Assembly: GCA_022578605.1 (NCBI GenBank)
Contig: MU394134.1
Coordinates: forward strand, 1-64,000
From: Camillea tinctor
Taxonomy: Eukaryota > Ascomycota > Sordariomycetes > Xylariales > Xylariaceae
DNA: 64,000 nt
Direction: 5' to 3'
The notes beneath the pieces are model-generated. The model was not told where the DNA came from. It saw only the letters and a program-made list of their open reading frames with translations, and made no database searches. Below are positions 1 through 12,208 of the stretch, one piece after another; the first letter of the stretch is position 1, and every line of letters starts with the position of its first letter. The position numbers were made by a program, and so were the translations under genes.

Positions 1-91
<91 letters not shown>
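1..91. repeat. Poly-C homopolymer tract
   Basis: The first 91 bases are all C apart from one G at position 58. The tract stops abruptly and ordinary AT-richer sequence follows. It is not a fungal telomere repeat (TTAGGG/CCCTAA). It could be a genuine long C tract, able to form an i-motif with a G-quadruplex on the other strand, or an assembly or sequencing artefact. The sequence alone cannot decide. Confidence 0.9.
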
Positions 92-540
92 AGAAGGACT
101 GAGAAGGGGTTCATAGTACTCCATAGGAGGGAGATATGTTGTGTATATGCATGTTGCGGGATCGGGGCTCACTATATCTCCAATAACTTTGACATAGTGA
201 CATTACTAGTAGCAGGTAGTAATTAAGTAAATAGCAAGTTGGGGAACAGGGGTATATGTACGGTGGTATATACATACGTGCATACACATTACCTACCTGT
301 CTTCATATTAATATACATTACACGACACTACATACCAGGTACTGTATCTTGTGTTAGTCTGTTATCCAAAAAAGGAAACTCCGCTTTCTTCTTCGCTATC
401 TCAAAGGCGGTCAATCCCAGTCATCTAGGTTATGTGATTCTGTAGCACGGAATTACTGAGATGGTTTACCAGCAACGATTAAATACTTCAGGGCTAGAGA
501 TTCGAATCTAAGATAGGTAGCTCCGCAAGAAGGTGTACTG

Positions 541-570
541 AAGAAGAAGAAGAAGAAAAAGAAGAAGAGA
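541..570. repeat. (GAA)n microsatellite
   Basis: An imperfect purine-only run made mainly of GAA triplets, lying in non-coding DNA. No function is implied. Confidence 0.8.
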
Positions 571-1447
571 CATGTCACCTTATATATGTTATTTCTACCT
601 TATAAGGAACGACTAAAATCGATAGTGCTAGGTAAGTGAAAGTTATATCAGAACCTATATACCTAACTCAAAGCCTCGAACTATTAGTTATGTTATTCGC
701 CTTCCTTGCAAAGGTCGCCGGTGCCAACGTTAACAATATAAACACATACGAAACCCTCAAACATCCACTTTCGCCTCGACTAACCTTCAACTCCTGAATT
801 CTCCTAGTCTATACTTCTATATACACCTACCTACCTACCTACCTATCCAATCAAATAACAGAACCACCTCTCACATCCAAGCTAAGTCAAGTCCAGCAAA
901 GCTCCATGTATAACGCAACTTATGCATCTAGGTTCTCTCTTCCAAAATAAGCGGGCGAGTGTTTTAGGAGAGTGGGATCACCTAAACCTAGTATAGTATC
1001 TGTAACCTGGTGTGTACGGATCTACACTATAGTGACCTACATAGATGCGCATACTAGTCGTTAGGGAGGGGAAAAAAAAGAAATCCACAATCATGAACCA
1101 AACCGACCTGGTTTTCGGGTCCAGGCCCGGATCTCCCACCCCCCTTTGACCTAACTTAACAAAGATAGGTTAAATCCGATTATATATAGTGCGGTGCCTA
1201 ACATTTTGAGCCGCATGGGAGATCCTTCAGAGACCGGGACTAGTTGGGAACGAGTTATCAAGTACGCATATAAGGTAGATAGGTAAGTTAGGTATCATAA
1301 TAAGTCTGGCTTGGAGGGCTGTACATATATATGTATATAACCTATATGCCTCCGGTACCTATCCCGCTATCACCGGGCTCACAAATCACATACAAGCATA
1401 GAGAAAGTAGGAACATATACATGTAGAGAAGAATGTGTTCTCGCCCA

Positions 1448-1492
1448 AGAGAGAGAGAGAAAGGGTCAATCTACTGACCTCTCTTTCTCTCT
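1448..1492. repeat. Imperfect inverted repeat (hairpin)
   Basis: A GA-rich arm ending in GGTCA is followed, after about six bases, by TGACC and a CT-rich arm, giving a stem of roughly 18 bp with a few mismatches. No gene ends next to it, so a terminator role is not supported. A chance product of purine/pyrimidine tracts is possible. Confidence 0.5.
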
Positions 1493-2003
1493 TCTAAGCT
1501 CTTTGGGTGTCTTTATTTTGTTCATTCGATATCTGTGATTTCCACCATCACCTAACCTGACTTGATCCTGGAGTAGAGCAGGTCTGACTGATATCTCGAT
1601 TCCACCCCCTATTCCCTATCTCCTTGTTCTTGGTCTTCAGATTGTCTTTTCTTGGGACCTGGTATATAATCTTCTTTTAATGATCTTTGCTGATCTTCTC
1701 AAGCCCGCCTACCAAACCAGTCATACCCCCCAAAAAACACCAATTCACCGACGCCGTCTAGCTACCCAATGCATGTGCCAAGCCCCCCGCCAAAAATATT
1801 CCATGTTTTCTGTTGGCCCTCAAAAGAGAAAAAAAAAGTCAAGACGCCTTACTCCGATTTATATGACTGGTAGGAAAATCCCGCTGACTCGGGACGCGTG
1901 ATGGTGGTGCTCTTAGGCTCCTTCTTCTTATCAGTGGTATCCGATATATTCTCGATTGCCCCATTTTCCCTTCATAATTGCTTTTTCTTTCTCGCAGGCA
2001 ACC

Positions 2004-3893
2004 CTATCGCCCAGAGAGTTTTCGTAACCAGTGACTGAGACTCTTCAGCTTTGGGTGTCGATTCCGCGGGCTACTCTCATCCATCTCCCCGCCGGATAAA
2101 CTTCGTACTGTGCACCCGGGAACTGGCACCCCGTTCGCTTCGTTGACCATCGGAGTGTAGAGCTCAGACCCCAATGGATTGTGCGGGTAATATGCCGAGA
2201 TGGCACGTCGCCCAGCAGGCAATGGAGGGGGAGCTAGGGCTGAGGTGCGGCTCGTACCAGAGCCAGAGCCCTCGGATACAGACGCTGAAGGTTCGGATTC
2301 CACCACCCCGCCCAGCGAGAGTTCTCGTTCCGATTTTCGCGCACTCACATGCCAGTCGCCACTAAATGCCCGTTTACCTAGCTTCTTTATCCTCTCTGCA
2401 TCGTTTTCTTCCAGCGGATCCCCGCCTTCTCTCTTCATGGTCCTACGTTTGTGTATAAAAGCTGCCCCGGTTGACGTGGCTCTCCTAGGTAGTGCATCTG
2501 AAGCTGGTTGACTTTGTGGCTGGAGGTCGGTCAAGCATCTCCGTCGATATGAGGCTTCCAAGCCGCGAAATTTTGACTTGGTCTCGGGACCGATACTAAA
2601 GGTCCGGGAACGGTTGACCATGCTGCTTCCGTCTGTAGGCGATGTAGGGCGTGAAGTGATAGGCGACATCACATCCGCAGGTTTGCCGTTGGGGGCCCAA
2701 CCATGACGCAGTGCTACCCAGGTAGCCGAAATAGAGATGAAAGACTTCTGCCATTCCTCTATCGGCTGCGTGCTACGGTCTCGCCTTTCCTTTTCGTCAC
2801 CGTTTACCGAGGGGGAAGATAATGAATTGGAAGTAGGCGGATATCGACTAGCCGACTGGGAAACGGTAGTGTAAGAATCCAGTATTTCGAGGGACGAGTT
2901 CGTCAAAGTAGCCATGATGGGATGGCGGCGACAGTTCGGATCAATGATGCTAAAGGTAAACTTGTAATCCGGGGGTTGGGTTTTAGCCATAGGTGGAGTG
3001 GGCGTGGTGGGTGTAGTCGGTAGGGATTTGGCTACGACCTGCTTTCGCACCCAGCGAGCCGTGGTGGTGATGCCGTGGGCATCGACAGAAACGAACTCGT
3101 AATTGCCATTGGGTCTCGGACTAGCTACCCATACGGTCCCATCAGCTAGGACAATCTCAGCTTTGTCCTCCGATCTCAGTGGGCTCAAAATCGCCAGCAT
3201 GTCACGCGATTTGATGTTGTCCTCGTCACCCTCACTATCGGATTCGGAGACGTGTGCGCCATAGTCCTCACTCTTGACCAGTACAACGTCTTGGGCGGCC
3301 AATTCTCTCTTGATCAAAGCCATTAGCGGAAAACGCTTGAGCAGGGGCATGAATATGGAGCCCGTGATGACCGACGAGGGGTAGACGTCGATTGTCGGCC
3401 GGGGCCGCTGACCCGCCGACACTTGCTGCAGCTGGAGAAGCAGCTTTGGTCGAATATGAAGTATGCGTTGCTTGTTGCGCAGCTTAGGAGGAGGCTGAGC
3501 TAGGACAAAGGTGGTACTCTTCCGGACGACTCGTCTCCGGCGTGGGCGAACGGTAGACGAGGTCCGGCTTGCATCACTATCAGATACAAGGGATGCCTCA
3601 TCCTCACTCATGCTCGTGGTCCGTTCGGGCTTAACAGCCACAGGTTCTCGAAACCTCACAACGTTTTCTGTTGACCGGGGAGTATAATCGGACACAGGCC
3701 TCGGCCGTTTCAACTCGGGAGAGGGAGTATCATGCTTGGGAGTCTCGGGATGGTGGATAGAGTTTCGATTTATAGGAGCGGTAAGGGAGGATCGTAGGAG
3801 GGGATTGCGGCGATGAGTAGCGTTGGGAGCATTGGGCGAAGGACGTTTGGAATACTCATGCCCATGTAAACTAGCACCCGAGTGCAGGAACAT
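2004..3893 (-). CDS. Conserved-type fungal protein of unknown function
   Basis: A single uninterrupted frame of 629 residues. I recognise no named domain. Residues 1-120 are basic and Ser/Pro-rich with many SP/TP sites, and a basic stretch, RPRRRRVVRK, at about 117-126 could be a nuclear localisation signal. The middle (about 150-380) is more ordered: it alternates hydrophobic strands, has the segment DGTVWVASPRPNGNYEF, and has an acidic insert, SESDSEGDED. The second half is low-complexity and Ser-rich. The last 17 residues form a basic amphipathic segment (KLKSLSHWLRKLSG). The start is the first ATG of the frame. The 5' flank is pyrimidine-rich when read on the coding strand, as in fungal promoters. 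Length, lack of stops and codon use support a real gene; function is unknown. Confidence 0.75.
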   Translation of the reverse strand: MFLHSGASLHGHEYSKRPSPNAPNATHRRNPLLRSSLTAPINRNSIHHPETPKHDTPSPELKRPRPVSDYTPRSTENVVRFREPVAVKPERTTSMSEDEASLVSDSDASRTSSTVRPRRRRVVRKSTTFVLAQPPPKLRNKQRILHIRPKLLLQLQQVSAGQRPRPTIDVYPSSVITGSIFMPLLKRFPLMALIKRELAAQDVVLVKSEDYGAHVSESDSEGDEDNIKSRDMLAILSPLRSEDKAEIVLADGTVWVASPRPNGNYEFVSVDAHGITTTARWVRKQVVAKSLPTTPTTPTPPMAKTQPPDYKFTFSIIDPNCRRHPIMATLTNSSLEILDSYTTVSQSASRYPPTSNSLSSPSVNGDEKERRDRSTQPIEEWQKSFISISATWVALRHGWAPNGKPADVMSPITSRPTSPTDGSSMVNRSRTFSIGPETKSKFRGLEASYRRRCLTDLQPQSQPASDALPRRATSTGAAFIHKRRTMKREGGDPLEENDAERIKKLGKRAFSGDWHVSARKSERELSLGGVVESEPSASVSEGSGSGTSRTSALAPPPLPAGRRAISAYYPHNPLGSELYTPMVNEANGVPVPGCTVRSLSGGEMDESSPRNRHPKLKSLSHWLRKLSGR

Positions 3894-4704
3894 GTTGGCC
3901 CGGAGGGTCGGTTATTTCATCGAAGCTCCCGCTTCGGTTTCCAAGTGGACATTCGAACAGAATAAACAATTTACCTCGGTGGGCAAGTAGAAGGGCAGGT
4001 AGGGTAAGAGGAGGAAGGGAAGAGAAGCAAGGTAGTAGAGAAGAGAAGGAGGAAGGGCAACAGGGGGGAAATAAGACCGTAGCCGCAGTTGTAGCCGTGT
4101 CCGTAGTCGTAGTTGGAGTTGTAGTCCAAATCGTAGTCCGAGTCGTAGCTTTCCAACGAACAACAGCACTAATAAGGATGGTGTAAGTCTGAAGAAGGCG
4201 GCGGTCTCCTGTTCCCAGTCCCTTAACCTAGTCAGGTAGTCCCTTGTTGTTCCCCGTTCCCAGTTCACAGTTCAGAGTTCCCACTTCGCACGCCGCGGCT
4301 GCACGGCACACCTGCTCTTGATTCGCCGCTTGCGATTCCGCACGAAACGTGGACGACTCTCTGTAGGTCACCAGCAACCAGGAAAGAACCGAAGCAGATG
4401 CGAACAGATTCGTCAGACGCCCCGAGGCCCCGAGGAAGTAGTGAACAATAAGTAGCCGAATCTAGCACGGACTGAGAATGGACTCTGATTTAGTGCATGT
4501 TGATCATCGCAGGGTATTTGACAGCTCGGATCTCTAAGCAGTCTAGAAATTTCGTAGCGCCGTTTATGAAAACCGAAAAATAATAAAAAATTATGCGAAA
4601 TGCGAGAAATCGGTCTGATCGGGGCGAGGGCGTAAGGGTGTGTGTAGTTAGGGCGTGTGGTGTAAGTGGGTGGATATAAGTGGAAGTGGATATATGTTGT
4701 ATCT

Positions 4705-4742
4705 GTGTGGTGGGGAGGAGGGAGGGAGGGAGGGAGGGGGAA
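4705..4742. repeat. GGGA tetranucleotide tract
   Basis: A purine-only run of GGGA/GGAG units upstream of the minus-strand gene at 2004-3893. On that gene's sense strand it is a CT-rich tract, common in filamentous fungal promoters. Confidence 0.7.
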
Positions 4743-7129
4743 GAGAGTGGATTCGATGTTAGGTAGAGAGGGAATGTTGAAAATAAAAGAATGGATGGAT
4801 AAATGAATGAACGAATAGACGAAGAAGTTCTTGTTTGGTTTCTACCACACAAATACTTCTGGTTATTAAGTGTGTTGATGTACTTCTCTATTGGAGAAAA
4901 GGGGGAGAGGGGGGAAGAGAGTTTTGAGACAGTACAGTAACGTACGTGTAAATTAGAGTGAAAAGCCAGGGAAGTGAAGGTTTAAAAAAAGAAAAGGGGG
5001 GGGGGGGAAGGTAAAGGGTAAAAAGGTAGGATAAAAAAAGGGTGGGTTGTAAGTGAGGCGAAGCAGCTCTTGGTTGAATTTACGGATCGTGTGTTTCTGA
5101 TTTTTGGGGATATCAAAATTAGGGAGTACTAAGCCATGGAGTTGATATTAGAGAAAAGGAAAAGGTATAACAATAATAATAATTATTGTATGCAATGCGA
5201 ATTGATGTTAGGTAGATTAGATAGGTATGTAGGTAGGCAAGGTAAGGTAAGGCAGCGAATTAAATGTTTATTCGCGATCATTGGTATGTAGTGTAGTTGT
5301 AGTGGTATGCTCGATCTTTCTTACAACATGTGAAAATGTGAAGAGGATCGGTACGTGCCATGGGAGTAGAAAAGAAGAAGGTAAAAGACAAGATTGGGGA
5401 GGGAATGGTAAAGTGGTAGGTTAACAGCGTAATACTACGTACTCCGTAGGTGCACCAGACATACAGAATAATATAACAGCAACCAACATAAAGCAATGTA
5501 ACCAACCAAAGCTGGGTTATAGGGTGGAAGTAGGTACACTACATAACCTACATACTAGGTATAGTAGAAAGTAAAGCTATAGTTAGGTAACTTGTTTCTT
5601 GTGTCTTGCATTCTGCGGCGGCGGTGGTGGTGGTGGTGGTGATGGTGATAGTAATGGTAATGGTTAAATTGAATGGTGTCACGTACGTACGTTCCTCGTA
5701 TGAGCACATCAACAGTAAAATTGCGATAATGGCACGTTTTCCCTCCTATTCGTTCCTGTTGTTATTGTTGGTTGGTTGGTTGATTGCTGAAAGTGTGTGT
5801 AGTAGTAGCAGTAGAATAGACATTAGGTGTGTAAGTCGGTAGCTAGTCACTGGTGTAAATGGAATGGATGTGACCCAAAGTGGAATGAGGATGGATGGGG
5901 TAAGTAGTAAGTAAGTGGAGGTTTGTATATGGGGGGAAACAAGAGATAGGACTGGAGATGGGACAAGAGATGACACAAGATCGGAGGTGGACGAATGCGA
6001 ACACGAAAAAGAAAGTGTAATGTAGGTATGTACCTAACCATAGGTGCTTTACGCGTATACGTATAACCTGAACCTACTATACATGGAATGGAGGGGATAC
6101 CAAAAAGAGGAAAGGAATCATGTACAGGTCGGGTATCAATCAAGGTCTGCACCCTGTCCCGATCGAATATTTTTAGCTCAGCTATACCTCCAGGTACCCT
6201 AAGCAGGTACACGATCCGGCAGTTACGTGCAGCCCTGTAAGCCTAAAAGGGTAAAGGCTATAAGTTAAACAGAAAGATCCTTGGTGAGATTTAGCAGGGG
6301 GGAGCTTGAGAGAGGTTGGGTCGCTAAGATCAGCCCCCCTTTTTTTCTTTCCTTTCCTGCTATTCTTTTTCCTTTCCTCTTCTTTCTCTTTCTTTTTTTT
6401 CCTTCCTCATTTCTTAAACGGCTGCCTTACCGGAGACCTCCAATGAAATCTTGAAAATCTACTTAAGTACCTTTGTCACAACCCCGCTTAAATATATTCC
6501 CTCACAGGGAAGTGGATGTTTTAGGGTATCTAGAAACGTGCAAATGGCAGGGATAGATCCATGGATCTGCACCACCTGCTGTTCACCCTGGACCTCGACC
6601 CGAAAAATCCATTTAACATTCAAAATCCATTTCCAATTCCAGATGTCCTTGCACAGAAAACATCAACTTGAAGCCTGAGAGCTTCTCTTTGTTGTTTTGA
6701 AACTTAACTTACCTAAGCAGATCCATTGCATGCATGGACATACATTTAGGTTTATACATATCTACAGCCTCATTTTGCATAACAGTAAGGTTGACTTATA
6801 TCGATCGATCGCCCTTTTCCATCACATACATCACCTTGAGCACACTAGTACGCTACATATGCAACTCTCGTGGCGGATTGTCGGTGTGTAGTCGTAAGAG
6901 AAGATAAGTCGGAAAGTCATGCACGCCGAGAATACTAAAAGGGGGACCCAAAGACTAACAATGGATTTGACTTGATAATCAACTAACAACTTATCGCCTG
7001 GGCATCTCTTACATGCATACATCCTTTCAAGTCTATGATGATGTCTTCTTACCTGCACACATCCTATCCATAGAGCCATACAGCCATATGATCAACCCAT
7101 ACCTAAGGATACCCTAGTCAAGGAAAAAC

Positions 7130-7167
7130 CGGGACAGCGGAACAGCGGGACAACGGGACAACGGGAG
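7130..7167. repeat. Short tandem repeat, GGGACAACG-like units
   Basis: About four imperfect copies of an 8-9 base unit (GGGACAGCG, GAACAGCG, GGACAACG, GGACAACG) in non-coding DNA. Confidence 0.7.
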
Positions 7168-10100
7168 TGTCAGGGGAGAAGGAAAAGAAAGAAAGATAGC
7201 AGTTTGGAAAGGAGTAGTGTACCATTTCCTTATCCCGGTCAACTTATACACTATCGACATGATCACCTTGATGTCATGAATACGCATTCAACATCAACCC
7301 CGCGAAGTATTGCGGTTTGCTTACTTACCGATTCTAGGTGCCTTCTTTCTTACTTAGCTTATATCATATCCGTGACCGATGTAGGTACAGTAGGGAAGAC
7401 TATACGCATGAATACAGTATACCTACCTAGTAGGCAGAGGATTCAGAATATTGACATCAGGTGACAATACCTTAGGAAGCAAAGACCATCATCAAATCGG
7501 CCTACATACTTACCTAGCAGCTAGGTAGTGTATGTTGACGGAAGTGGAGGCACAACTTGGTCCTTGTCAGCACTACGTGTGTAATAGGAAGTAAGTCTTC
7601 GCCTCCGATTCGCTTTCAAGAAGCCAACTCAGTAAGATAGTTGAATATCGTCATCGTTATCGTCATCATCAACATCCATCACTATCACCACTATTCACCC
7701 AAATCATAGCAGGGAAAAGGACACCCACGCTGCCATGCTGAATATTTACCTAGCTCCATGCGCAACATCTTTGATAATATATGACGATGGTGCTATGACC
7801 GGTTGGCCGGATCGAAACCTAATCGAGGCTCGTGGCTTGAGCTGACAAGAGGGGTCTCCGTAAGCTGGGTGTGTCCCAGTGATACCAAAACAAGTGTGTA
7901 TAGGCGCGAAAAAAAAAGATCGACCGTTAGAAGGCCGAAACCGCAAAAAAAAGAAATAACCTCTAGTGAGGTTGTGCTCACTTTGTCATGTAGTTAACCA
8001 CCGGATTACCCTCTACTCTACCCTCTTTTATTTTCTTTGCATCGGCCTTCATTGCCTCGAGACTCGCCAACAGCACAGGAAAATGGAACACTAGAGGTTG
8101 ATTCTTATGTATTTCTATGCCTTCTTACCAAGCAACATAGTTATCGGTTGTCGTTGAGCGTATATTACTTTAACCGCCTAGGGTGCACGACTATATTGTC
8201 GAACCGTGTCTTTTCTTCTCGTACGGAGTACTATGGGAGTAAAAAGACATAGGTTAGGCTGAAACCCGTCTTGGCTGTTCCAAACTCATTACGCAACCTA
8301 CCAGATATAGTTATCCGCCTACCTTAGCACCTAGTTCTGACTTCTCATTGCTACTATAGTTCCCTGTCTGGATAAGTAAGTGATCTAGGTTGAGCCGGCA
8401 TCTGCACTGCCGGTACCAAAGATAATTGCTGTCCTATGTACCAGATATTGCCAACCAAAGATGATGTAGCCCTGGGTATTAATGTTTATTTCAACACGAG
8501 ACTTAGACGGCATGCGAAGTATTACGATAAGTGCCCGAAAAGTTATAAACTACAAGTATTCATCTACCCGTCCATTCCTGAGAGAAATAAGACAGGAAGA
8601 TCACTATACACACGGACTTTCATACCACTCTCAGACATATCCCAGGTGTCTAGGCTCTCTGTAGCCGTCCGAGATATTCAACCCTGTCAAGGTTTTCCAG
8701 GGTCCTAAGACAAGCTTCCTCGTGCATACGCTATGAGTCGTAAAAACAGCATCGCTTCTCTTGGCTTACATATCATGGTAATAGTAGGGTCTCGGAGGAA
8801 AGAAAGGTTAAAAAAAAGTTTTTCCTCCTCTCTATATTATCACTTACTCATAGCGTTGCCACATGGACGCGAGCATGTGCAGGAGAGAAGGATTAGGGAG
8901 TTAGGGGTTCAACCACATGCTAGGTAGCAGATTACTATCTTCATACGGTCTCATCACGGCTTACAATTCCACCGGCGCCGACTTACCTACCTAGCGCTTA
9001 GAAATCGATACGGACCGACAGCATCGGACAATTAATGATGACTCCTTGAGCGACGCCGCTTGTTATCAAATATGCTCCATTATACTTGTGAATATCTTCA
9101 CGCCTCCATCCACCCAAACCTAATGTAGATTGGGCGTCGGGGCTCTAGTTGAGCCGCCGGAAGGTTCATGAAAAGCCTCACGATCTAATAGCAGGTAGTT
9201 CAAACGCCCCCACTCCTTAACCCGAAGCTTGATGTGCAGTGCTAGGCCGTTAGCACAAGATGATCACTCTCTCAGATGAGCAGTCCTTGGGGGAGAAATC
9301 GGCTGATACTATAGGGTGTTTGCTATCTCAGTAAACAGGCACTAAATACACCAGGTAGATCACCGAACCCAGATCTACACCTATTGCATATCAATGTGCA
9401 TACACAACACATTCAACTTTGATCTACACTACTTTGCCTCTGGCCTCACTCCGTCACACCCGAGAGGTGCAAGTTAAGCGTTTTTTCTGGCAGACCCCAT
9501 CTCGTGGGACCCCCACTCCTACCTCACTTATGCAGAACGAATAATCAATCAATAATGTGTAGCCTCGTACCGGCAGGTTCGGAGGCTCTATCATAGCCCT
9601 GCAGCACAGCAAGGGGTCCGAAAGGGGCGAAAAAAAAAAGAATAGTGGGCCTCAGCTCGGCCGAGGTTGGTAAGACGCACACTACCTATCTACACCACGC
9701 AGAAGCAAAAGAGAAAGAAAAAATTATTTAGCTTGGTTACCCCTGTTTATATCTCAGCTTCGGTTCCTTACCAAAAATAGCATTGCCGTTCCCGAGGCAC
9801 GGTTACTTATGTTCATAATGTATTGGACCCAAGCTGTCGGTAGCAAGTGTGAGGCCGGACTACCGATGGCTCTCTCGGGAAAGAAATGGGAGAGAGAAAA
9901 TGCGATCATGTGAAGTATTGCTATACACATGATTTGTCAATACATAACCTACCTATGTTCCTTCCCTGCTTGCCTTGCCTATATGGAGAATATGATTGCA
10001 GCAGCTCTAGTTATTCATTCACGTGCCTGTGTTTCTCTCGACCCTCGATCCACAATGTAACGGCGCCTGAGTAGAAGAGTCATTATGTAGGGAAGTATGA

Positions 10101-12208
10101 CCTATTTACATATGTGCGCCTCGGTCCTTGAAGACCCGGAGATTAAATCATGTAGATTGTGAGGTAAGCTCCCAACCTATCTACTTTACCCAGGTATCTA
10201 TTTGATGGGTAGATCATGTTGCGAACGGGGAGGGAAATATGTTGTACGATACCGAAAGATCAACGGCATGAGGCAGGCCAGGGTGGTCTTTTATTGAAAC
10301 ATATGCGGTGCAAATTTGCCTGGGCGGGGATTTAAAAAAAAAAAAAAAAAAAGGATTTGCTTTCTTTGCTTTCTTCTGCAGCCATCCGACTACCCAGCCA
10401 ATGCAAAGAAACAAAAATTCGGTAAAGAGAGCGAGGAAGAGGGGGGAGGATCGAAGTTAGGTGACTTAAGAAGTTACTAACCTAATCTCGAGTTCTTTCG
10501 GCTTCTAGCTATCCCCGATGTCTACTCCCTACTTGCCTCAACCCCCTTTTCCTCTTCACAGCAAGACTTTCCCTTTTCCTCCTCGGGTGATGACAAACCG
10601 GCCGGCCCCGAGAACGAACCCGATTGTATCACAAGCCGCCATGCATACATACTTGGGACAGGTAAGCTACCTACAATATTTTGCGCTGTTGTTATAATAG
10701 AAAACCCCGGTGCGTTTCTGGCATGTGCGTAAATATTCCTCCCCCCATACGATAATCGGTAGGTATGTACACGTAGCACTCAGAAATGAACTTCCCACCC
10801 ATGTGATATGCAATAGGACCCCCATTCTTCGCGGCCTGGGATCGTTCACACCGCTCTCACCCAACAAGTAGGTAAGGTAAAGTTAGGTAGAAAAGAAAAT
10901 ACTGTTGGCTTTTTTTTTGTCTTATTTAGTGTGCTTGTTCCCTGTCCTAACGGCCCCCGCCCCGTCCCGTCCCGAGTTAAGGCGGTGTGTATATATGTGT
11001 GGGCGGAACAAAAATATCACGCTATAGTCGGGTCATTCTGGATGGAAGACGGAGCATCCAGGCCACGAGAGAGACGGTGATGTGTTGTATATGTCGGTTG
11101 GTGTAGCGGTGCAGAAACGCATACTTAGATCAGATGGGAATAGATAGGACTCCCAGCTGGGTAGTGATAGGAGGGAACATCGACTATATTGGCAAGCTAC
11201 CTAACCCAGACTAATAATATTACTCTCTCTTTTCGAACTTGAACTTGAAGTGATAGAAATTTGTTTACTTAGGTACATATAGATCATATCAGTATCTAGC
11301 TAGTTGTTATTGATACTCCATAAACTTCAGTCATGGATCAGGTCGTAGTTACAAGTTGAGTTGGTAGGAGCCCAACGACTTACGCTGAAAGGACTCTATA
11401 TAATCATAAAACTCGGCCTAGAGTAGTGTATTATATATTTATCTATTTTATGAGAGCTTTCTTTGTATCAGTATAGATGTATCAATCAGAACCATCACAC
11501 TTCTCAATGGTATAAGCCGCTCTCCCCGTTGAATAACGTCCCATTTGGGGGATACAATAGAAAGTCGCTCTCTTTTCGAGGTAAAGGGGGTGTTTTTAGA
11601 AAAGGTTGGGCCATTCTACTCGCAAAATACATGAACTTGTAACCAAAGGATTGACACCAACGAGAATTTTCATAAAGTCCAGGATAAAGTACGTCATTGC
11701 TATTGATTATTAAATAAAACATGTGAAGAGAAAAAGGCAACATATGTATATTTCGAACGCCAGAGGTCTCTTTGGAAATACCAGACATACATAGCCCTCT
11801 AGCTGTTGAGCTCATAGTTCTCTTGTAGTGATAGTGAAGAAAGCTATCACAATATCAGAGCCGCATTTAAGGATGTCGTCCGCCTCATATATGCTCGGCA
11901 TCTACCTAAAATACTTCCTCTAGGGCAGACGGAGTGTAAAAACGAGCATACCAAAGACCAAACAAAGATATAAAATAATTATTATTTTCAATATCGTACT
12001 CGAGCACATAGGTACACTATGTCAAACATCAAGCTATAAAACCCATAAATATCGTGAACAGGAACCAATAGTAATGCTACCTCGAGCGTACATAACATAG
12101 TTAAAACTATTGAATCTTTCAATCCCAACTCATAATCATGCATATCTAATCATATATACGTCCATATCTACAGACATTCCATGCATCCCCTTAACCCCTC
12201 CTATCACC

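Larger units (their letters stand above)
92..2003. other. Intergenic region without a supported gene
   Basis: No open frame here has a plausible start, splice pattern or family motif. It holds a GAA-rich microsatellite near 540-570, an ACCT tetranucleotide run near 827-845, and an imperfect purine/pyrimidine hairpin at about 1448-1492. It ends in the 3' flank of the minus-strand gene that starts at 3893. Confidence 0.6.
3894..12208. other. Gene desert of about 8.3 kb
   Basis: Only short open frames without family motifs or consistent splice sites are seen. Nearest the gene starting at 3893 is a degenerate GTAGTC-like repeat (about 4080-4150) and a GGGA-type purine tract (about 4705-4740), probably in its promoter or 5' leader. 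Other contents are a pyrimidine tract at about 6330-6415, a short tandem repeat at about 7130-7167, and scattered TACCTA/TAGGTA motifs. I found no transposase or reverse transcriptase signature. Confidence 0.55.

Noticed and set aside
1..91. Poly-C as a telomere
   Set aside because: Fungal telomeres are TTAGGG-type; no such units are present.
481..520. GATTCGAATC-like stretch as a tRNA T-arm
   Set aside because: No matching acceptor, D-arm or anticodon arm could be folded around it.
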